Source: Brachypterus glaber (lineage: Eukaryota; Arthropoda; Insecta; Coleoptera; Kateretidae). Taken from it: 64,000 nt of DNA. The notes beneath the pieces were generated by a model that saw only the letters and a program-made list of their open reading frames with translations, searched no databases and was not told the origin of the DNA. Positions 35,240 to 46,912 of the stretch are shown one piece after another (position 1 is the first letter of the stretch; each line of letters starts with the position of its first letter). The DNA lies in NCBI GenBank assembly GCA_958510825.1, contig OY294047.1:2542001-2606000 (forward strand). The letters are read 5' to 3'. The translations under genes were made by a program, and so were the position numbers.

Positions 35240-35710
35240 TATTAAAGTACTAGTTACATAACATACGTTTTTAGCGCACGAGTACAAGTTTAGAAATCGA
35301 GCCGCTTGGGGCGAGTTTTCTAAAGTACTAGTGCTCTAAAAACGTGTTATGAAACGAGTGCTTTATACAATTTTTCTTTTTTGCTCTAAAATTTAAAAAA
35401 CTTACATTTAAATTGATGACTGAGTTAGGGATTTTTGTTTTGGGTTGGCATTACAGTTTACACTATGTTTAAAATTCACTGCAATTAACCAGTCCACAAT
35501 TTTAACACGGTAAAAAATAACCCAAACACAAAATTTTGTAAAAATTAAACTTTAAATCGACATTGACATTTGCACGCAAAACGTCAAGATATAGGCTTTT
35601 GTATGTTGCCAACCCAACAGAAAAAAAAAGTAGAGACCTCTTATGGTCCTATAAGAACACGCAAAATGCGTGTGATTATGAGCTTATAAGAGTCACAAAA
35701 TAGAAAAAAA
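35240..35710 (-). mobile_element. Foldback family B copy
   Basis: The hairpin end (TAAAGTACTAGTTACATAAC, loop CGCTTGGGGCG) is on the left and the palindromic end (CTTATGGTCCTATAAGAACA) on the right. The orientation is inverted relative to 21165-21746. Confidence 0.75.
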
Positions 35711-36164
35711 AGTATTATAGTTTAGTAGCAACTTATAAAATATTTTGACGTTTATTTCTAACATAAACAAAATTTGGGGTCATGTGTCATATAATTTTAT
35801 AAAATCATAAATCTAGAGTGCTCCATATCTCGCTCGTAGACTATTTCGCCATCTGGTGGATTTCAGTCATTACGTAACACGAAAAAGCTAGTTAAAACTT
35901 CGGAGTGTCACAGGGTTGACTTAAACTATCTTTTGGCACATATTCTATATTTGTAGCTTTTAAAATGTGATCAGGGTGGCATAGGGGGGGGGGGGATTTT
36001 TTTTAATTGAAAGGGAGTCGTGTGATACATCATCTCTTTGTCCGCTTACTCTTTGGAGTAACATTTTAACATGTTCTAATAAATAGGTAATTAAAAAACT
36101 AAAATTTAATTCATATTTTTTCATATTAGTGTATTGATTAATGACAAATTATTTTTCAAACACA

Positions 36165-36310
36165 AGTCTATTATCTACGGAAACCGAACACTTCAGATTT
36201 TACTGCTGATGGTTTTATAATCTGTAGAACGGCTACTGACCGAATTAACTCTTGGTATCCGTTTCCAAGTCACTTAAACCAGATGTTCGTTCAAGGTCAG
36301 CATGCACAGA
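36165..36310. repeat. Fragment of foldback family O
   Basis: ACGGAAACCGAACACTTCAG through CAAGTCACTTAAACC and AGGTCAGCATGCACAG parallels the right arm of the element at 48322-49035. Confidence 0.55.
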
Positions 36311-36546
36311 GTTGGGTTGTTATAGAGTAGGGTTGTTGAATATGTTATGGAGTAGGGAAATTAGGAGTAGGGATATTAGTCTGCCACTGTTAGCATATAC
36401 ACAGACTTCCAATTATTGTGTAAGATATCTGATAATATTCAATCATAGGAAAAATCTGTCCATATACATACATTTTCGTTTGTGATTATATACATCAAAG
36501 TTAATATAAGATTTTAAAATATATATACAATTAGATACTTTAGATA

Positions 36547-36693
36547 TGGTCGGTCTAAAGCCAAAGTGAACTAAGCGCCAACTTTTTTTACTATTGGTAG
36601 TCCATGGTGCATATTTTGATATCCTACGATCTGCAATAAAAACCAAATTTTTTGAAAAAGTGCGCTTAGTTCAATTTGGCTTTAGACCGACCA
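36547..36693. mobile_element. TA-flanked MITE, 147 bp
   Basis: TGGTCGGTCTAAAGCCAAAG and its complement (TTTGGCTTTAGACCGACCA) form about 35-bp arms. TA sits at 36545-36546 and 36694-36695, fitting a Tc1/mariner-type origin. Confidence 0.8.
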
Positions 36694-36697
36694 TATA

Positions 36698-36772
36698 CAG
36701 GGTGTTTTTTAAATTACTCCTTTCTTTTATTTGAAGCAATATCGACCGAGTCGGCTTCGTTTGGACACCCTG
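36698..36772. mobile_element. Tiny TA-flanked MITE, 75 bp
   Basis: Ends CAGGGTGT and ACACCCTG, with TA on each side (36696-36697 and 36773-36774). It also has a central hairpin ATCGACCGAGTCGG. It lies 4 bp from the preceding MITE. Confidence 0.65.
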
Positions 36773-37599
36773 TATATGAAGTTATTTCTGGAAAAATCAT
36801 GGGTTTCCAAAAATTATCAAAAAAAATATATTAAATCTTGGCCCATATAGAAATGTACTTATTTATATCGCTTTAAATAAATTTGCTACGCGGGTCATTT
36901 AAAAAACATCTTGTAGATCACTGGTTATTTTTCTTTTCAGAATTTTCCAAATTTAGTATGAATTGAGAGGAAAAAATCTAGTGCTCTACATAAGACTAGT
37001 CAAAAACAGTACAATACAGTGTATATATGATAAATTTATTCCTTAATTTATTTGATGAAAATATATAAAAATTATGCCAAAAATGTCAAATATATCAGAA
37101 ACTAGTAGATATATCTATTTTATTCTAAGGACAAAAAATGCTTAGAATTAGGAGTTTTATCGTTAAAAAAACTTTTGAACTTCCAGCCATCGATAAAACT
37201 TTCTAAAGCGGCGCAGGGTCTATAGATTTAGATCTAGTTTATGCTAGAGTACCTTAAAGTTACGTTTTCTTGACAAAAAACGTCATATTATCACTCTAGT
37301 TCGAGCCAAAATAAAGTCAAAACAGTCAATAATTATAAATATCCTAATCTTTTTACACATGCAAAATACCTCTTTATTTTTTGAGAAATCTGCGCTGATT
37401 ATTTTAAGTGAAATACCTCGTATGCTATAATTTTAATATTTTGCATCAAATATTTTAAAGAAAAAAAAATCGATGTTTTAGAGTACTTAAAATAAATGGT
37501 ATCAGTTTTATTACCGCGTTATACGTGCGTAAAACCTAATAATTAGACATATTCCTTAGCCATAATTAAGCCAGAGGAAATTGTCCAATTATTACACTA

Positions 37600-38493
37600 G
37601 GGTGGACCTTATTTTTCTTTATTATTTTAAAAATTTCATTTTGGTGTATCTAGAACATCCTGAAAATATGAAGGTGGTCAAACTTCTCTAAGGGTTCCAA
37701 TTGGATCCCTAAAATAGTGAAATTACGCAAAAATCGTAAAAAATAAACTGTAATTTTTGTATCAGTGGAAAATTTATATATCTTGAAATATTAATTTTCT
37801 TTTTTTGAGTGTATAAAATCATGTGCCAAATTTCAAAATGATCAAAAGATTCAGGTGCCGAAAATCCGCCAAAGTTGCCCCTAAAACACTAAATTTGACT
37901 AATTTTCACCATAAATGTGAAAAACGCTAAAAAAGCATTTCAAAAATATATCAATCTGGGCTTAACTTAATTTTGCACATTAATAATATAAAATAATTTG
38001 ACAAAAACAAAACGAGCTAAGCGCCAAATAAGAAGCCTTTTTAGGTGCTCTTATTTGGAGCTTAGCTCATTTTGCTTTTGTTAAATTATATTATTATTGT
38101 GCATTAAATAAAATTAATTTAAGTCCAGATTGACATATTTTTAAATGCTTTTTTAGCGTTTCTCACATTTATGGTGAAAATTCGTCAAATTTACTGTTTT
38201 AGGGGCAACTTTGGCGGCATTTCGGCACCTGATAGAATCTTGATCATTTTAAAACTTAGGATATAATTTTGTACACCCAAAAGGAACAAATGAAGATTTT
38301 AAGGCTTTTAATTTTCCCACTGATACAAAAAGTACAGCCCATTTTCAAAGATTTTTCACGATTTTTGTGTAATTTTACGATTTTAGGGGTCCAATTGGGA
38401 CACAGAGATGTTTGATCACCCTCATATTGTCAGGATGTTCCAGATACACCGGAATTAAAATTTTAAAACGATAAAAAAAATAAGGTTCGCCCC
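37600..38493. mobile_element. Family D foldback, about 890-bp near-continuous palindrome
   Basis: The left half from GGGTGGACCTTATTTTTC pairs with the right half ending AATAAGGTTCGCCC over almost the whole length, with the centre near 38035 (AAGCCTTTTTAGGTGCTC). Conserved inner words include CTAAGCGCCAAATAAGA. It is preceded by TA. A fragment (TAGGGTGGACCTTTCATTTT) is at about 38798. Confidence 0.8.
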
Positions 38494-38846
38494 ATTATTA
38501 CACATACAGTATCTAGTCTAAACATCATAAACAAATATAATAATCCAAAGTTACCAATAATAAAAATAATTATTTTAAATAAAAAATTCGTTTATGTTTG
38601 TAAATATTTTGTTATCAATGTAAAAAATTATATATTCCTCGTTATTTTTTGTAGATTTATATTATAAAATTTAGAAAATATTACCAAATTATTATAAATT
38701 TTAGAAGAAATTATTTAGTATTGAATTTAAATTGTTAATTTTGTTGAAGAAAATGAAAATATCATCCTTACTTCTTGTTCTTTCGCCGACGATATATTAG
38801 GGTGGACCTTTCATTTTTTCGGTTTCTTTGAAGCTCTGGACTGTAG

Positions 38847-39738
38847 AACGTTGATAAAATAGTATGCAAAATTCGTTTGCGAGTGGTTTTTAGTGCACTC
38901 GAATAATTTTTCGACTTTGCTGGCGCATTGTGGAAAAAGTTTCATTCTTGTGCACTAATAACTTAAGTCGCAAACTGATTTTATAATATACTATTAGAGT
39001 GGACCTTATATATTTTATTATCTTAAAATTTTCATTTAGGTGTAACTACAAAATTCTGAAAACATGAGAGTGATCAAACTTCTCTAAGGGTGCTAATGGG
39101 GACCCTTAAATTCGTAAAATTACCATAATTCGTAAAATTACCATAATTCGTAAAAAATCGTTGAAAATTGTATGTAATTTTTGTATAAGTGAAAAATTTA
39201 AAGGGCTTAAAATCTTATATATTTCTTTTTAAGCATACAAAATTATGTGCCAAATTTCAAAATGATCAAAACATGATAACCGGTGCCGAAAATCCGCCAA
39301 AAAGTGACCCCCAACACTAAAATTTACGAATTTCTACCATAAATGTGTAAAACGGTAAAAAAAATATTTTAAAATGTATCAGATCGGACTGAATTTATTT
39401 GTATTCGGTACATTCTAATATTCATAATATTAAAATGATTTAAGTAAAACAAAACGAGCTAAGCACCAAATAAGAGGATCATTTTAAAATATGGCACATA
39501 ATTTTGTATACTCAAAAGGAAAAAAATAATTTTTCACTTACACCTAAATGAAAATTTTAAGATAATAAAAATATATAAGGTCCACTCTAATAGTATATTA
39601 TGAAATCAGTTTGCGACTTAAGCTTTTAGTGCACAAGAATGAAACTTTTTCCACAATGCGCCAGCAAAGTCGAAAAATTATTCGAGTGCACTAAAAACCA
39701 CTCGCAAACGAATTTTGCATACTATTTTATCAACGTTC
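38847..39738. mobile_element. Foldback E with a family D element inserted at its exact centre
   Basis: Arms 38847-38995 and 39589-39738 are inverted copies (GAACGTTGATAAAATAGTAT ... ending AATATACTATT at the centre). Between them, 38996-39588 is a diverged, internally deleted family D element (GAGTGGACCTTATA ... AAGGTCCACTC) flanked by TA. Confidence 0.8.
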
Positions 39739-39744
39739 AAAGCC

Positions 39745-40068
39745 CATACAGATAATAAGACAATTACCAGCTTTATTTTAAATAGATAAACTTAATAATA
39801 ACCCCCGCGTGGCTTTTACTTTATTGAGTGGATAATTATTTATTTTACCCACTCAACTGTCACTTGTCAAATTATTTTCTTGTAAATGTCATTAAAATTT
39901 TTAATAAAAATATGAATTCCTAAGCTATTTATTGGATAAAACCTTGTATGGCACTCACGGGTAAACCGATATTGCCCTCTCCAAAATTAACCTGCTTGGC
40001 TGACGCCTCGCAGGTTAATTTTCTCATGGGCAATACCTTACTTTACCCACTAGTACCATAAATAACTA
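39745..40068 (+). repeat. Repeat family I, copy 1
   Basis: From CATACAGATAATAAGACAAT to TAGTACCATAAATAACTATT, nearly identical to 42546-42878 and 63700-64000. The right half is a hairpin: TTAACCTGC, loop TTGGCTGACGCCTC, GCAGGTTAA. It is enclosed by GATATTGCCC/GGGCAATA. Confidence 0.85.
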
Positions 40069-40309
40069 TTTATTGTTGCTAAGCACGTAAAAATGTTAAA
40101 CCTGGTTACAAAAGTAAACGAAATAAGGATGGTCATATTTTCTAATTTTCTTTTTTTTGTGGATTTACTACAATGTATATATTATTAACGTAAATGTAAC
40201 ATCATCCTAACATATCTTGTATGTAATAATAAATTAAATAAAAATATATTTTGTTTATAATTTAACCCATAAATATTAGGCATAATATACGTTAATAATA
40301 TTATTAACA

Positions 40310-40450
40310 AGCCATGATATGCTACGCATTCCATTATATATTATTATGGTATATTGCATCTACCCAAATACTTGAAAAAAAAAACATTTTCAAAAAAATA
40401 TAAATAAAAATATATAAAACATTGTTTAACAATTTTTTTTTGATTTCCTT
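40310..40450. repeat. Repeat K fragment (5' end)
   Basis: ATGATATGCTACGCATTCCA followed by TATATTATTATGGTATATTG and A/T homopolymers, as at 26250 and 23965. Confidence 0.6.
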
Positions 40451-40603
40451 TTTACGAAAAAAAAATTTTTAGGTTAACCCCTTTGACTTTTTTTAGCCTA
40501 TTTTGAAAAATATTTAAGCTGCTGAATTCAAACCTTGAAGCAGAATATCGATAGCCCCTTTAGTTTTCGAGTTACCTCCTCCCGTAAATTGGATTTTTTT
40601 TAT

Positions 40604-41235
40604 TATAAGATTCACTTTCAGCAACCATAAAAACCTTAATATACCAATTTTCACGAAAACTACCCTCTGCCCCTTTAGGGGTAAAGTTAGAATTTTTTTA
40701 TAATCAGATTCACTTTCAACAACATCAAAAACCCCAATATAACAATTTTCACGAAAACTACCCCCCACTCCTCAGGGGGTGGATTTAGAAAAAATTTATT
40801 ATCAGATTCACTTTCAGCAACCTCAAAAATCCCAATACACCAGTTTTAACGAAAACTACCCCCACCCCTCAGGGGGTGAAATTAGAAAAAAATGTATTAT
40901 CAGATTCATATTAATAATATTTAAAATATTTACCCCCTCACCTCCTCGGGGTGGAATTAGAAAAGTTTTTTTTATCAGTTTCAATTTCAGCAACCTCAAA
41001 AACCCATATATAGCGAATTTCAAGTTTTTCTAAAAAAAATGTATTTTTCCCCATTGCCGCACCCCAATGTTTAGCAAAAACAATCCCGAGCGAGAACTTT
41101 TGGTAACATACTTGTATGCCAAAATTCAAGTCTCTAGTTTAAAGCGTTCTTACGTGCCCACAAAATTTCCCGGACAGACCGATCGACCGACCGATATTTT
41201 TTTTGCTCGAAATTGATTTATATGGACATAAAACG
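40604..41235. repeat. Family H: short tandem array with C/G-run hairpins and tail
   Basis: Units of about 97-99 bp start at about 40604, 40702 and 40800, then diverge at 40899 and 40974. Each reads ATCAGATTCACTTTCAGCAA, AATATACCAATTTTCACGAA and ACTACCCCCCACTCCTCAGG plus GGGGGTGG. The tail (AATCCCGAGCGAGAACTTTT, then GGACAGACCGATCGACCGAC) ends the element. Related pieces: 16240-16530 and 17757-18045. Confidence 0.75.
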
Positions 41236-41243
41236 TCATAAAC

Positions 41244-41537
41244 ATTAATCGGAATAAATTCAGTTATGACTCATCAACGTTGAAAATAAACACAGAAACT
41301 AGGCTTACGGAATAATTTTGCCGAATTATGAGGGAAATTTTTATAAAGGTCACTAAATCGAAACATTTGACGACTAATTTGTTACACACAACAATATTGA
41401 ATATACATATTAACTAGAAATATGTAAATATATCGGTGTTTTTCGAAGAAAATAAATATGTAAATATTTAAAACCTCGCGTCAACGATAGAATCGACGCG
41501 GCGCCTATGCGAGCACTGGAAATTCGCCGATGACTGG
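41244..41537 (+). repeat. Repeat family P, copy 1
   Basis: From ATTAATCGGAATAAATTCAG to CGGCGCCTATGCGAGCAC and GCCGATGACTGG. It is the near-identical reverse complement of 46913-47197. Confidence 0.85.
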
Positions 41538-41845
41538 TCATAAAACGCAAAAATACACAAAAAAAAAATAAAAATTTTTGCACGAATACAAGGCTTTCCG
41601 AAATTTTGAAAATTTTCAAAATGGGAAAGCAAAATTACGTCAAAAAAGATTGACAAGGTTGACTTTTTTCAGCCTTTTTTGTGTTTTTACATTTTTGAAT
41701 TCAGTCGTGTGGCGGAGTTGAATATTTTTCGCCAAAATCGTAGATGTGGAAATGTTTTGGAAATTCTGATCAGACTTTTTATGTGATCTCATAAAAATAA
41801 ATACATATGTATATACATATATGTGCTGATTTCAAGAAATAATAG

Positions 41846-42238
41846 TATATTAAAGTACTAGTGCGCTAAAAACGTGATATGAAACGAGTGCTTTATACAA
41901 TTTTTTCTATTTTGCTATAAAATTTAGAAAAACTTACATTTAAATTGATGACTGATTTAGGGTTTTTTGTTTAGAATTGGCATTACAGTTTACACCATGT
42001 TTAAAATTCTAAGAGCAAATGATATTTTGATATATTTTATAGTCATCTCTTCTCTTTTTTACTGCGATTAACCAAGCCACAATTTTAACATGGTAAAAAT
42101 AACCTAAACACAAAATTTTGTAGAAAATTCAACTTTAAAGCTACATTGACATTTGCACCTGCAGACCTCTTATAGGCTCCAATAAAAACACGCAAAATGA
42201 GTGTGATTATGAGCTTATAAGAGTCGCAAAATAGAAAA
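41846..42238 (-). mobile_element. Foldback family B copy, hairpin shortened
   Basis: Starts AGTATATTAAAGTACTAGTG, which joins directly to the inner side of the terminal hairpin (one arm deleted). It ends with CTTATAAGAGTCGCAAAATA. Confidence 0.75.
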
Positions 42239-42257
42239 AGGAATAAATGTTACTCAC

Positions 42258-42450
42258 GAGGAAATGTATGATGTCTTCATCCAGGCATGATGTGGTGTTG
42301 TATTCCTCTGTTTGGGTCGTTTAATGTATGTAGGATTGGGAACTTTGATCTATGCGTTGCGAATTATTTTCTATTAAAATTCCACTATAACTCAAAATTG
42401 CTGAAAGACGCGTCTGTCGCGATCTAAGAGGTCGATGAGTGCGCCTGCGC
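42258..42450 (-). other. Candidate orphan 5' exon on the - strand
   Basis: Plus-strand TACTCAC at 42251-42257 gives the donor GTGAGTA on the - strand. Upstream (42258-42480) the composition changes to CpG-rich (GCGCGCGAAAAC, CGCAGGCGCACTC), unlike the AT-rich surroundings. A short frame ending MKTSYISS could be coding or 5' UTR. No downstream exon was recognised, so the upper boundary and the identity are unknown. Confidence 0.25.
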
Positions 42451-42545
42451 GAACCACCTGTCGTTGCGAAAACGGAAGTTTTCGCGCGCGTAATTTAAAA
42501 ACTAAACTTAAAATTGCACATGAACCTAGGTAATATAATAAAGTA

Positions 42546-42878
42546 TTTTATCCAATACATACAGATAATAAGAAAATTACCAGTTTTTATTTAAATAGAT
42601 AAACTCAATAATAACCCCCGCGTGGCTTTTACTTTATTGAGTGGATAATTATTTATTTTACCCACTCAACTGTCACTTGTCAAATTATTTTCTTGTAGTC
42701 ATTAAAATTTTTAATAAAAATATGAATTCCTAAGCTATTTATTGGATAAAACCTTGTATGGCACTCATGAGTAAACCGATATTGCCCTCTCGAAAATTAA
42801 CCTGCTTGGCTGACGCCTCGCAGGTTAATTTTCTCATGGGCAATATCCTGCTTTACCCACTAGTACCATAAATAACTA
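42546..42878 (+). repeat. Repeat family I, copy 2
   Basis: Nearly identical to copy 1, same orientation, with the complete hairpin and a 3-4-bp difference near 42705. It begins TTTATCCAATACATACAG; TATTGGATAAAA occurs inside at about 42742, so the left half has its own inverted ends. Confidence 0.85.
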
Positions 42879-43084
42879 TTGTTCCACTTTCGGTTTCGCC
42901 GGAACTGGCATGTTTTTTTTTTTAATGGAACGCCTTGTAATTTTTACATTTTTTAATTCAGCCGAAGATTCTAAAAACTATTTTTTTTTCTACTTTTTTC
43001 CATTTTTATCGTAGAATTTTTTTTCCAAAAAGTTTCTTTTTACGCAAAACGAAAAATAAACTGAAAAAAATTTTTTTTTTGAAG

Positions 43085-43470
43085 AAAATTGTTTTTACCC
43101 TCTTATCCCAATCCGATTGTTACCAAAAATAATCCCAGCCTAGAACTTTGGATAATTAACCTTTGGTCCAAATTTGAAATCTTTAGCCCGAAGCGTTCTT
43201 GAGGTAACATGGTCACAAATTTCCCGGACACACAGATTTTTTTTTTTACGGAAATCATATTTTTTGGATATAAAACGTTCAGAAACGTAAAAAAGCAATA
43301 ACTTTTTTTTTTAATTTTTTTTACTAACACCAGACATTCCTTGGGAAAAGTAATAAATTGGCCATTTTATAGCCAATGTAAAATTATATAAATCACCCAA
43401 GTTTCGTTTTTATTGAATGAAGATTAATCTTAATTTTGGGGGTGGACATATTAAAAAAAACTCACCCGGT
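43085..43470. repeat. Mixed repeat fragments
   Basis: 43085-43300 is a family H-like tail (AATCCCAGCCTAGAACTTTG, TTCCCGGACACACAG). 43385-43470 is the inverted counterpart of the segment at about 27690-27755 (AAGATTAATCTTAATTTTGG, then AAACTCACCCGGTA). Confidence 0.6.
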
Positions 43471-43938
43471 ATGACTGCAACGTTAAAATAATACAAAAAA
43501 ATAATTTGTTTAATTTATTGTATATTGAAAACTCATAATACATAACTTTTAATTCCTTTGTTTAAATATCAGTTGTTTTTTAAGTTGTTTTATATTATGT
43601 CTGACATTTAATATAACTATTAAAACCTTAAATTAAATTTTTAATTTAATTACAATATAAAACGTGTAAGGTACAAAATGCACAGAAAGGACATGGTTTC
43701 GAATTGTCAATTTTGACAATTTTATCTGGCAATTAATATTGCCACTTTTTAGACAACTTCGCCACCGTTTTTACGTTTTTTTTTTCTGTAAATTTGAACT
43801 TTTTGTAACTTTTTATGACTATTAGGCCAAATGTCACTTTTTTGACAAGAATTGTTTATTTATTTTTAAATTCGCGTTAGTCACGTAAGACAAAGTGATA
43901 AATGGCCCAATTGTGAGAAAAGTGGTAAATAGCCTAAA

Positions 43939-45630
43939 TACCATATTAATCTGGCAAATTTATAGTTCTATTAGTCAAAGAGCTGGTGATCATTTTTATT
44001 TCATTAATTTCTACCAGCTGTATTTTATATAGAGGAAATGCGCCTAATTTCGGATGGTTTCCAAATTTCGGATAGTAGTGTATTTAAGATACTGTCTGCA
44101 AAGGTAAACAGAAACCTACTTTTATGTGAAGCCAAAAGTCAAACTAAATCCGTCCTGTAATATGATAACGGTAGAGCTTCTCCCCTTTAAATGGCAGCAC
44201 AAATCGTTTATATTGCAAATGGCAGTTTTGTGCTCAGTTGCATTATTATGCTTGTTTATTTTATAAATAATCGTTATAAAAGTTCGTGATTCTGTCTTGG
44301 GTAAGTTATGATGTTAGTTAAGTTAATCCACTATTCATAATTAAGCAATTTGAAAACGTAAACATTCTACAAATTTCTAATCTAAAAAGCAGAAAGTTGC
44401 CTAATTTCGGATAGACCATTTTTGTGCATTTGATTCCCAATTTTGGATATCCGCAAGGTAATTATTATTCAGGATAACCAACCATTAATTATTATTTTTA
44501 TAATGATACAACAAACTAAGATAAACAATTTTGAAAAAACGAAAATTACCTAAGATACTAAGATATTCGAAATTGGGAATCTAAAATTATAGTTCCTATA
44601 GTATTTCGTAGAAAATCGCTTAATGATTAAATTACGTCTTAAATGTGAAGGAAGAACAAGAAACATAATCAATGGGATCCAGATCTACTCTTGAAAAATT
44701 TTTTTCGGATATGTTCGAAATTAGGAGCCCTTTTTCAAATGCACAAAAATGCGCTGATTTTTTTTAACCGTGTTTTTTGGAAAAATAAACTGTAATAAAA
44801 TTGCTTTTATAATAAATCATGGTTCGCTATAATAAGTTGTATCTGGTTATATAAAAAAAATATCAAAAAGTAATACCGAGTATTAAATATTGAATACATT
44901 GTAAATGGTATCCGAAATTAGGCGACTTTCCTCTATGTTTTAAAGTACATTCAAATTAAGCTATTTTCAGATTCCTAGGCTCCGGATCCGGTTCCTTTGG
45001 GCGCTAGAAGCTCCAAAAGCTATGGAAATGAGCTACCAAAAAATCTATTTTTAACTTGCCGAGTCATATACATTTCATTTAATACATTCAGATTAACCTA
45101 TTTTCATAGTTATACACAATAATTCTGGGGCCAAGGGGTAAGAACAGTCTTTAAAAAGTGCCTTTGACAAATGTGATGCTTTTTGAAGAAATGAGAATTT
45201 ATGAAATTACATTTTTATCAAATGAAAATTCTTTAGACTTTTTAGTGTTGACATATGTCAAATAAACTTTTTAAAGCCTTTTTTACCCCTTGGCCTGCTG
45301 AATAACGGTGTAAAACTGTGACAACAGACTAATCTAAATGTAATGTGTCCGACTCGGTAAGTAAAAAATATATTTTTTGGGGATCCCATTTCACCACCTT
45401 TTCGAACAAATAAAAATCAAAAGGGACCCGATCCAGGACCTGGCGATTTGCAAATTACTGTATTTAAATGTAGTTTAAGAAATATATGAAATTTAGCTGG
45501 GAGAAAATAAATAAAAATGGTCACCAGCTCTTAAGACTATATTGACAATTTTATAGTTCTATTGACAATGAAAAAAAAACTGCCAAAAAATGACAATAAT
45601 CTGCCAAAAAAGTGCCAGATTAACATGGTA
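43939..45630. mobile_element. 1.7-kb inverted-terminus element hosting another element
   Basis: TACCATATTAATCTGGCA (43939) mirrors TGCCAGATTAACATGGTA (ending 45630). Inner arms also pair: TTATAGTTCTATT and AGAGCTGGTGATCATTTTTA against AAAATGGTCACCAGCTCT. The interior is mostly the nested element 44032-44933. No coding frame was seen. Confidence 0.7.
44032..44933. mobile_element. Tc1/mariner-type non-autonomous element (902 bp), nested
   Basis: The termini GAGGAAATGCGCCTAATTTC and ATTAGGCGACTTTCCTC are inverted, with TA on both sides (44030-44031 and 44934-44935). Inner repeats of CCTAATTTCGGATA recur (for example near 44400). Non-coding. Confidence 0.75.
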
Positions 45631-45793
45631 ATTAAAAAAAAAATAACTAAGCCCTTTCAACGTACCATTGTACTTAGAAACATAAAAATCTTAATCATTT
45701 CTAGATTTGGATTAATACTTATCGACTAACATACTTGATTATTTAATTGTCAAGTTTAAACAAGCAAATATATTGGTAAATTGTGGAATATGC

Positions 45794-45799
45794 TTTATT
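45794..45799 (-). terminator. Possible polyadenylation signal of the ZFR gene
   Basis: TTTATT on the + strand is AATAAA on the - strand, about 165 nt past the stop codon. It is the closest canonical hexamer I see. Cleavage site not determinable. Confidence 0.45.
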
Positions 45800-45963
45800 T
45801 TAAAGATACTTCACGCATACACCTAGAAAACGTTTAAACTACAATACTAGTGAATTCATAACCACAAATTATTCGTTCCTATACATCAAAGGACCACATA
45901 AAAAAAAATTGAAATTAAAAAATAACCTTATTAATTTTATATGCTAATTTAGCATGACATAAA

Positions 45964-46013
45964 TTATTTTTTCTTCTCCGCTTCTTCTGTTTTGACCACT
46001 TTAACAGGATCAC
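45964..46013 (-). CDS. ZFR terminal exon: C-terminal tail and stop
   Basis: Acceptor TTTTTTTTCAG lies just above 46013. Two bases complete Ser, then DPVKVVKTEEAEKKK and TAA at 45964-45966. The Lys/Glu-rich tail parallels the charged end of ZFR. It is the weakest exon by sequence alone but has the right phase and splice site. Confidence 0.8.
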
Positions 46014-46704
46014 CTGAAAAAAAATATATATATATTAAAGTACTAGTTTCATAACACCCGTTTTCAGCGCACGAGTACAAGTTTAGAAAACGAGCCGCTT
46101 GCGGCGAGTTTTCTGAAGTACTAGTGTCCTAAAAAAGTGTTAGGAAACGAGTGCTTTATACTATTTTTTCTATTTTGCTCTAAAATAAAAAAAAAAAAAC
46201 ATTTAAATTGATGATCGATTTAGGGATTTTTGTTTGGGTTGGCATTACAATTTTCGCTGTTTGAAATTCATAGAACAAACGATATTTTGATATATTTTAT
46301 AGTCGGCTCTTCTCTTAATCACTGCAAGTAACCAAGCCGTAATTTTAACATGGTAAAAATCAACAAAACACAACTTTTATTACAAAAAAGTTACACAGAA
46401 AAAAGTTTGGGACAAAAAACTTATAATGCCCCCCCCTCGTTTCGCACACCCCTGGTTAAAATAAGTACAAGAAAATAATATACGAAGATGGACCTTATTA
46501 AGATTAGTTGCATGTGCAAAACCTCGTTGCTATATCTCGAAGGGTTCTTGAGTTATTAAATAAAATCGATTTTTTTAGCAACTTTCAAATGGGCTGTTTA
46601 TAGGGACTTTTTATCATATTTTATGATGTAGAATCACCCCTTAAAATTTTGGACCCTATTTCAAATACACCCTGTATAAATAAAATAAAAATAAATGTAC
46701 TTAC
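46014..46704 (-). other. ZFR last intron (691 bp)
   Basis: Mostly a family B copy (46034-46385), then a terminal fragment of the 637-1325 foldback family (about 46600-46680). Confidence 0.8.
46034..46385 (-). mobile_element. Foldback family B copy, truncated
   Basis: TATTAAAGTACTAGTTTCAT leads into the hairpin with loop GCTTGCGGC and the body, stopping before the CTTATAAGAG end. It lies 20 bp from the last exon. Confidence 0.75.
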
Positions 46705-46804
46705 TTTCACCATCAGCTGTTTCTCCGCCTGAACGACGACGTTTGCGGGTATTTCTTGGTTTGAATACTCTTTGCACTACTGGTAATGGGTCCATTCCCA
46801 AAAC
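46705..46804 (-). CDS. ZFR exon: basic post-DZF region
   Basis: Acceptor TTTTTTTTAG above 46804; donor GTAAGT below 46705. 33 codons plus one base: VLGMDPLPVVQRVFKPRNTR then KRRRSGGETADGE. Vertebrate ZFR has the same VLGMDPLPQ..QRF...RKRRR order after the DZF domain. KRRR is a likely nuclear localisation signal. Confidence 0.93.
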
Positions 46805-46912
46805 CTAAAAAAAATCAGATATTCATCGTATGAGTAACATTATTGAAAGTTTGGCGTTTATCAAAATTGTCCTTCAATTATTTTTATATTTATGAATGAT
46901 ATCCAGTCATCG

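Larger units (their letters stand above)
32219..45963. other. Intergenic space between the two convergent genes (13.7 kb)
   Basis: No convincing protein-coding frame. It is occupied by repeats J (32630-33721), a satellite relic (34240-34587), B (35240-35710), a family O fragment (about 36165-36310), small MITEs (36547-36772), family D foldbacks (37600-39588), family I (39745 and 42546), K (40310), H (40604-41235), P (41244), B (41846), an orphan candidate exon (42258) and a nested element pair (43939-45630). A run of twelve G lies near 35985. The stretches 33730-34230, 34590-35230 and 36780-37590 show nothing I can name. Confidence 0.75.
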
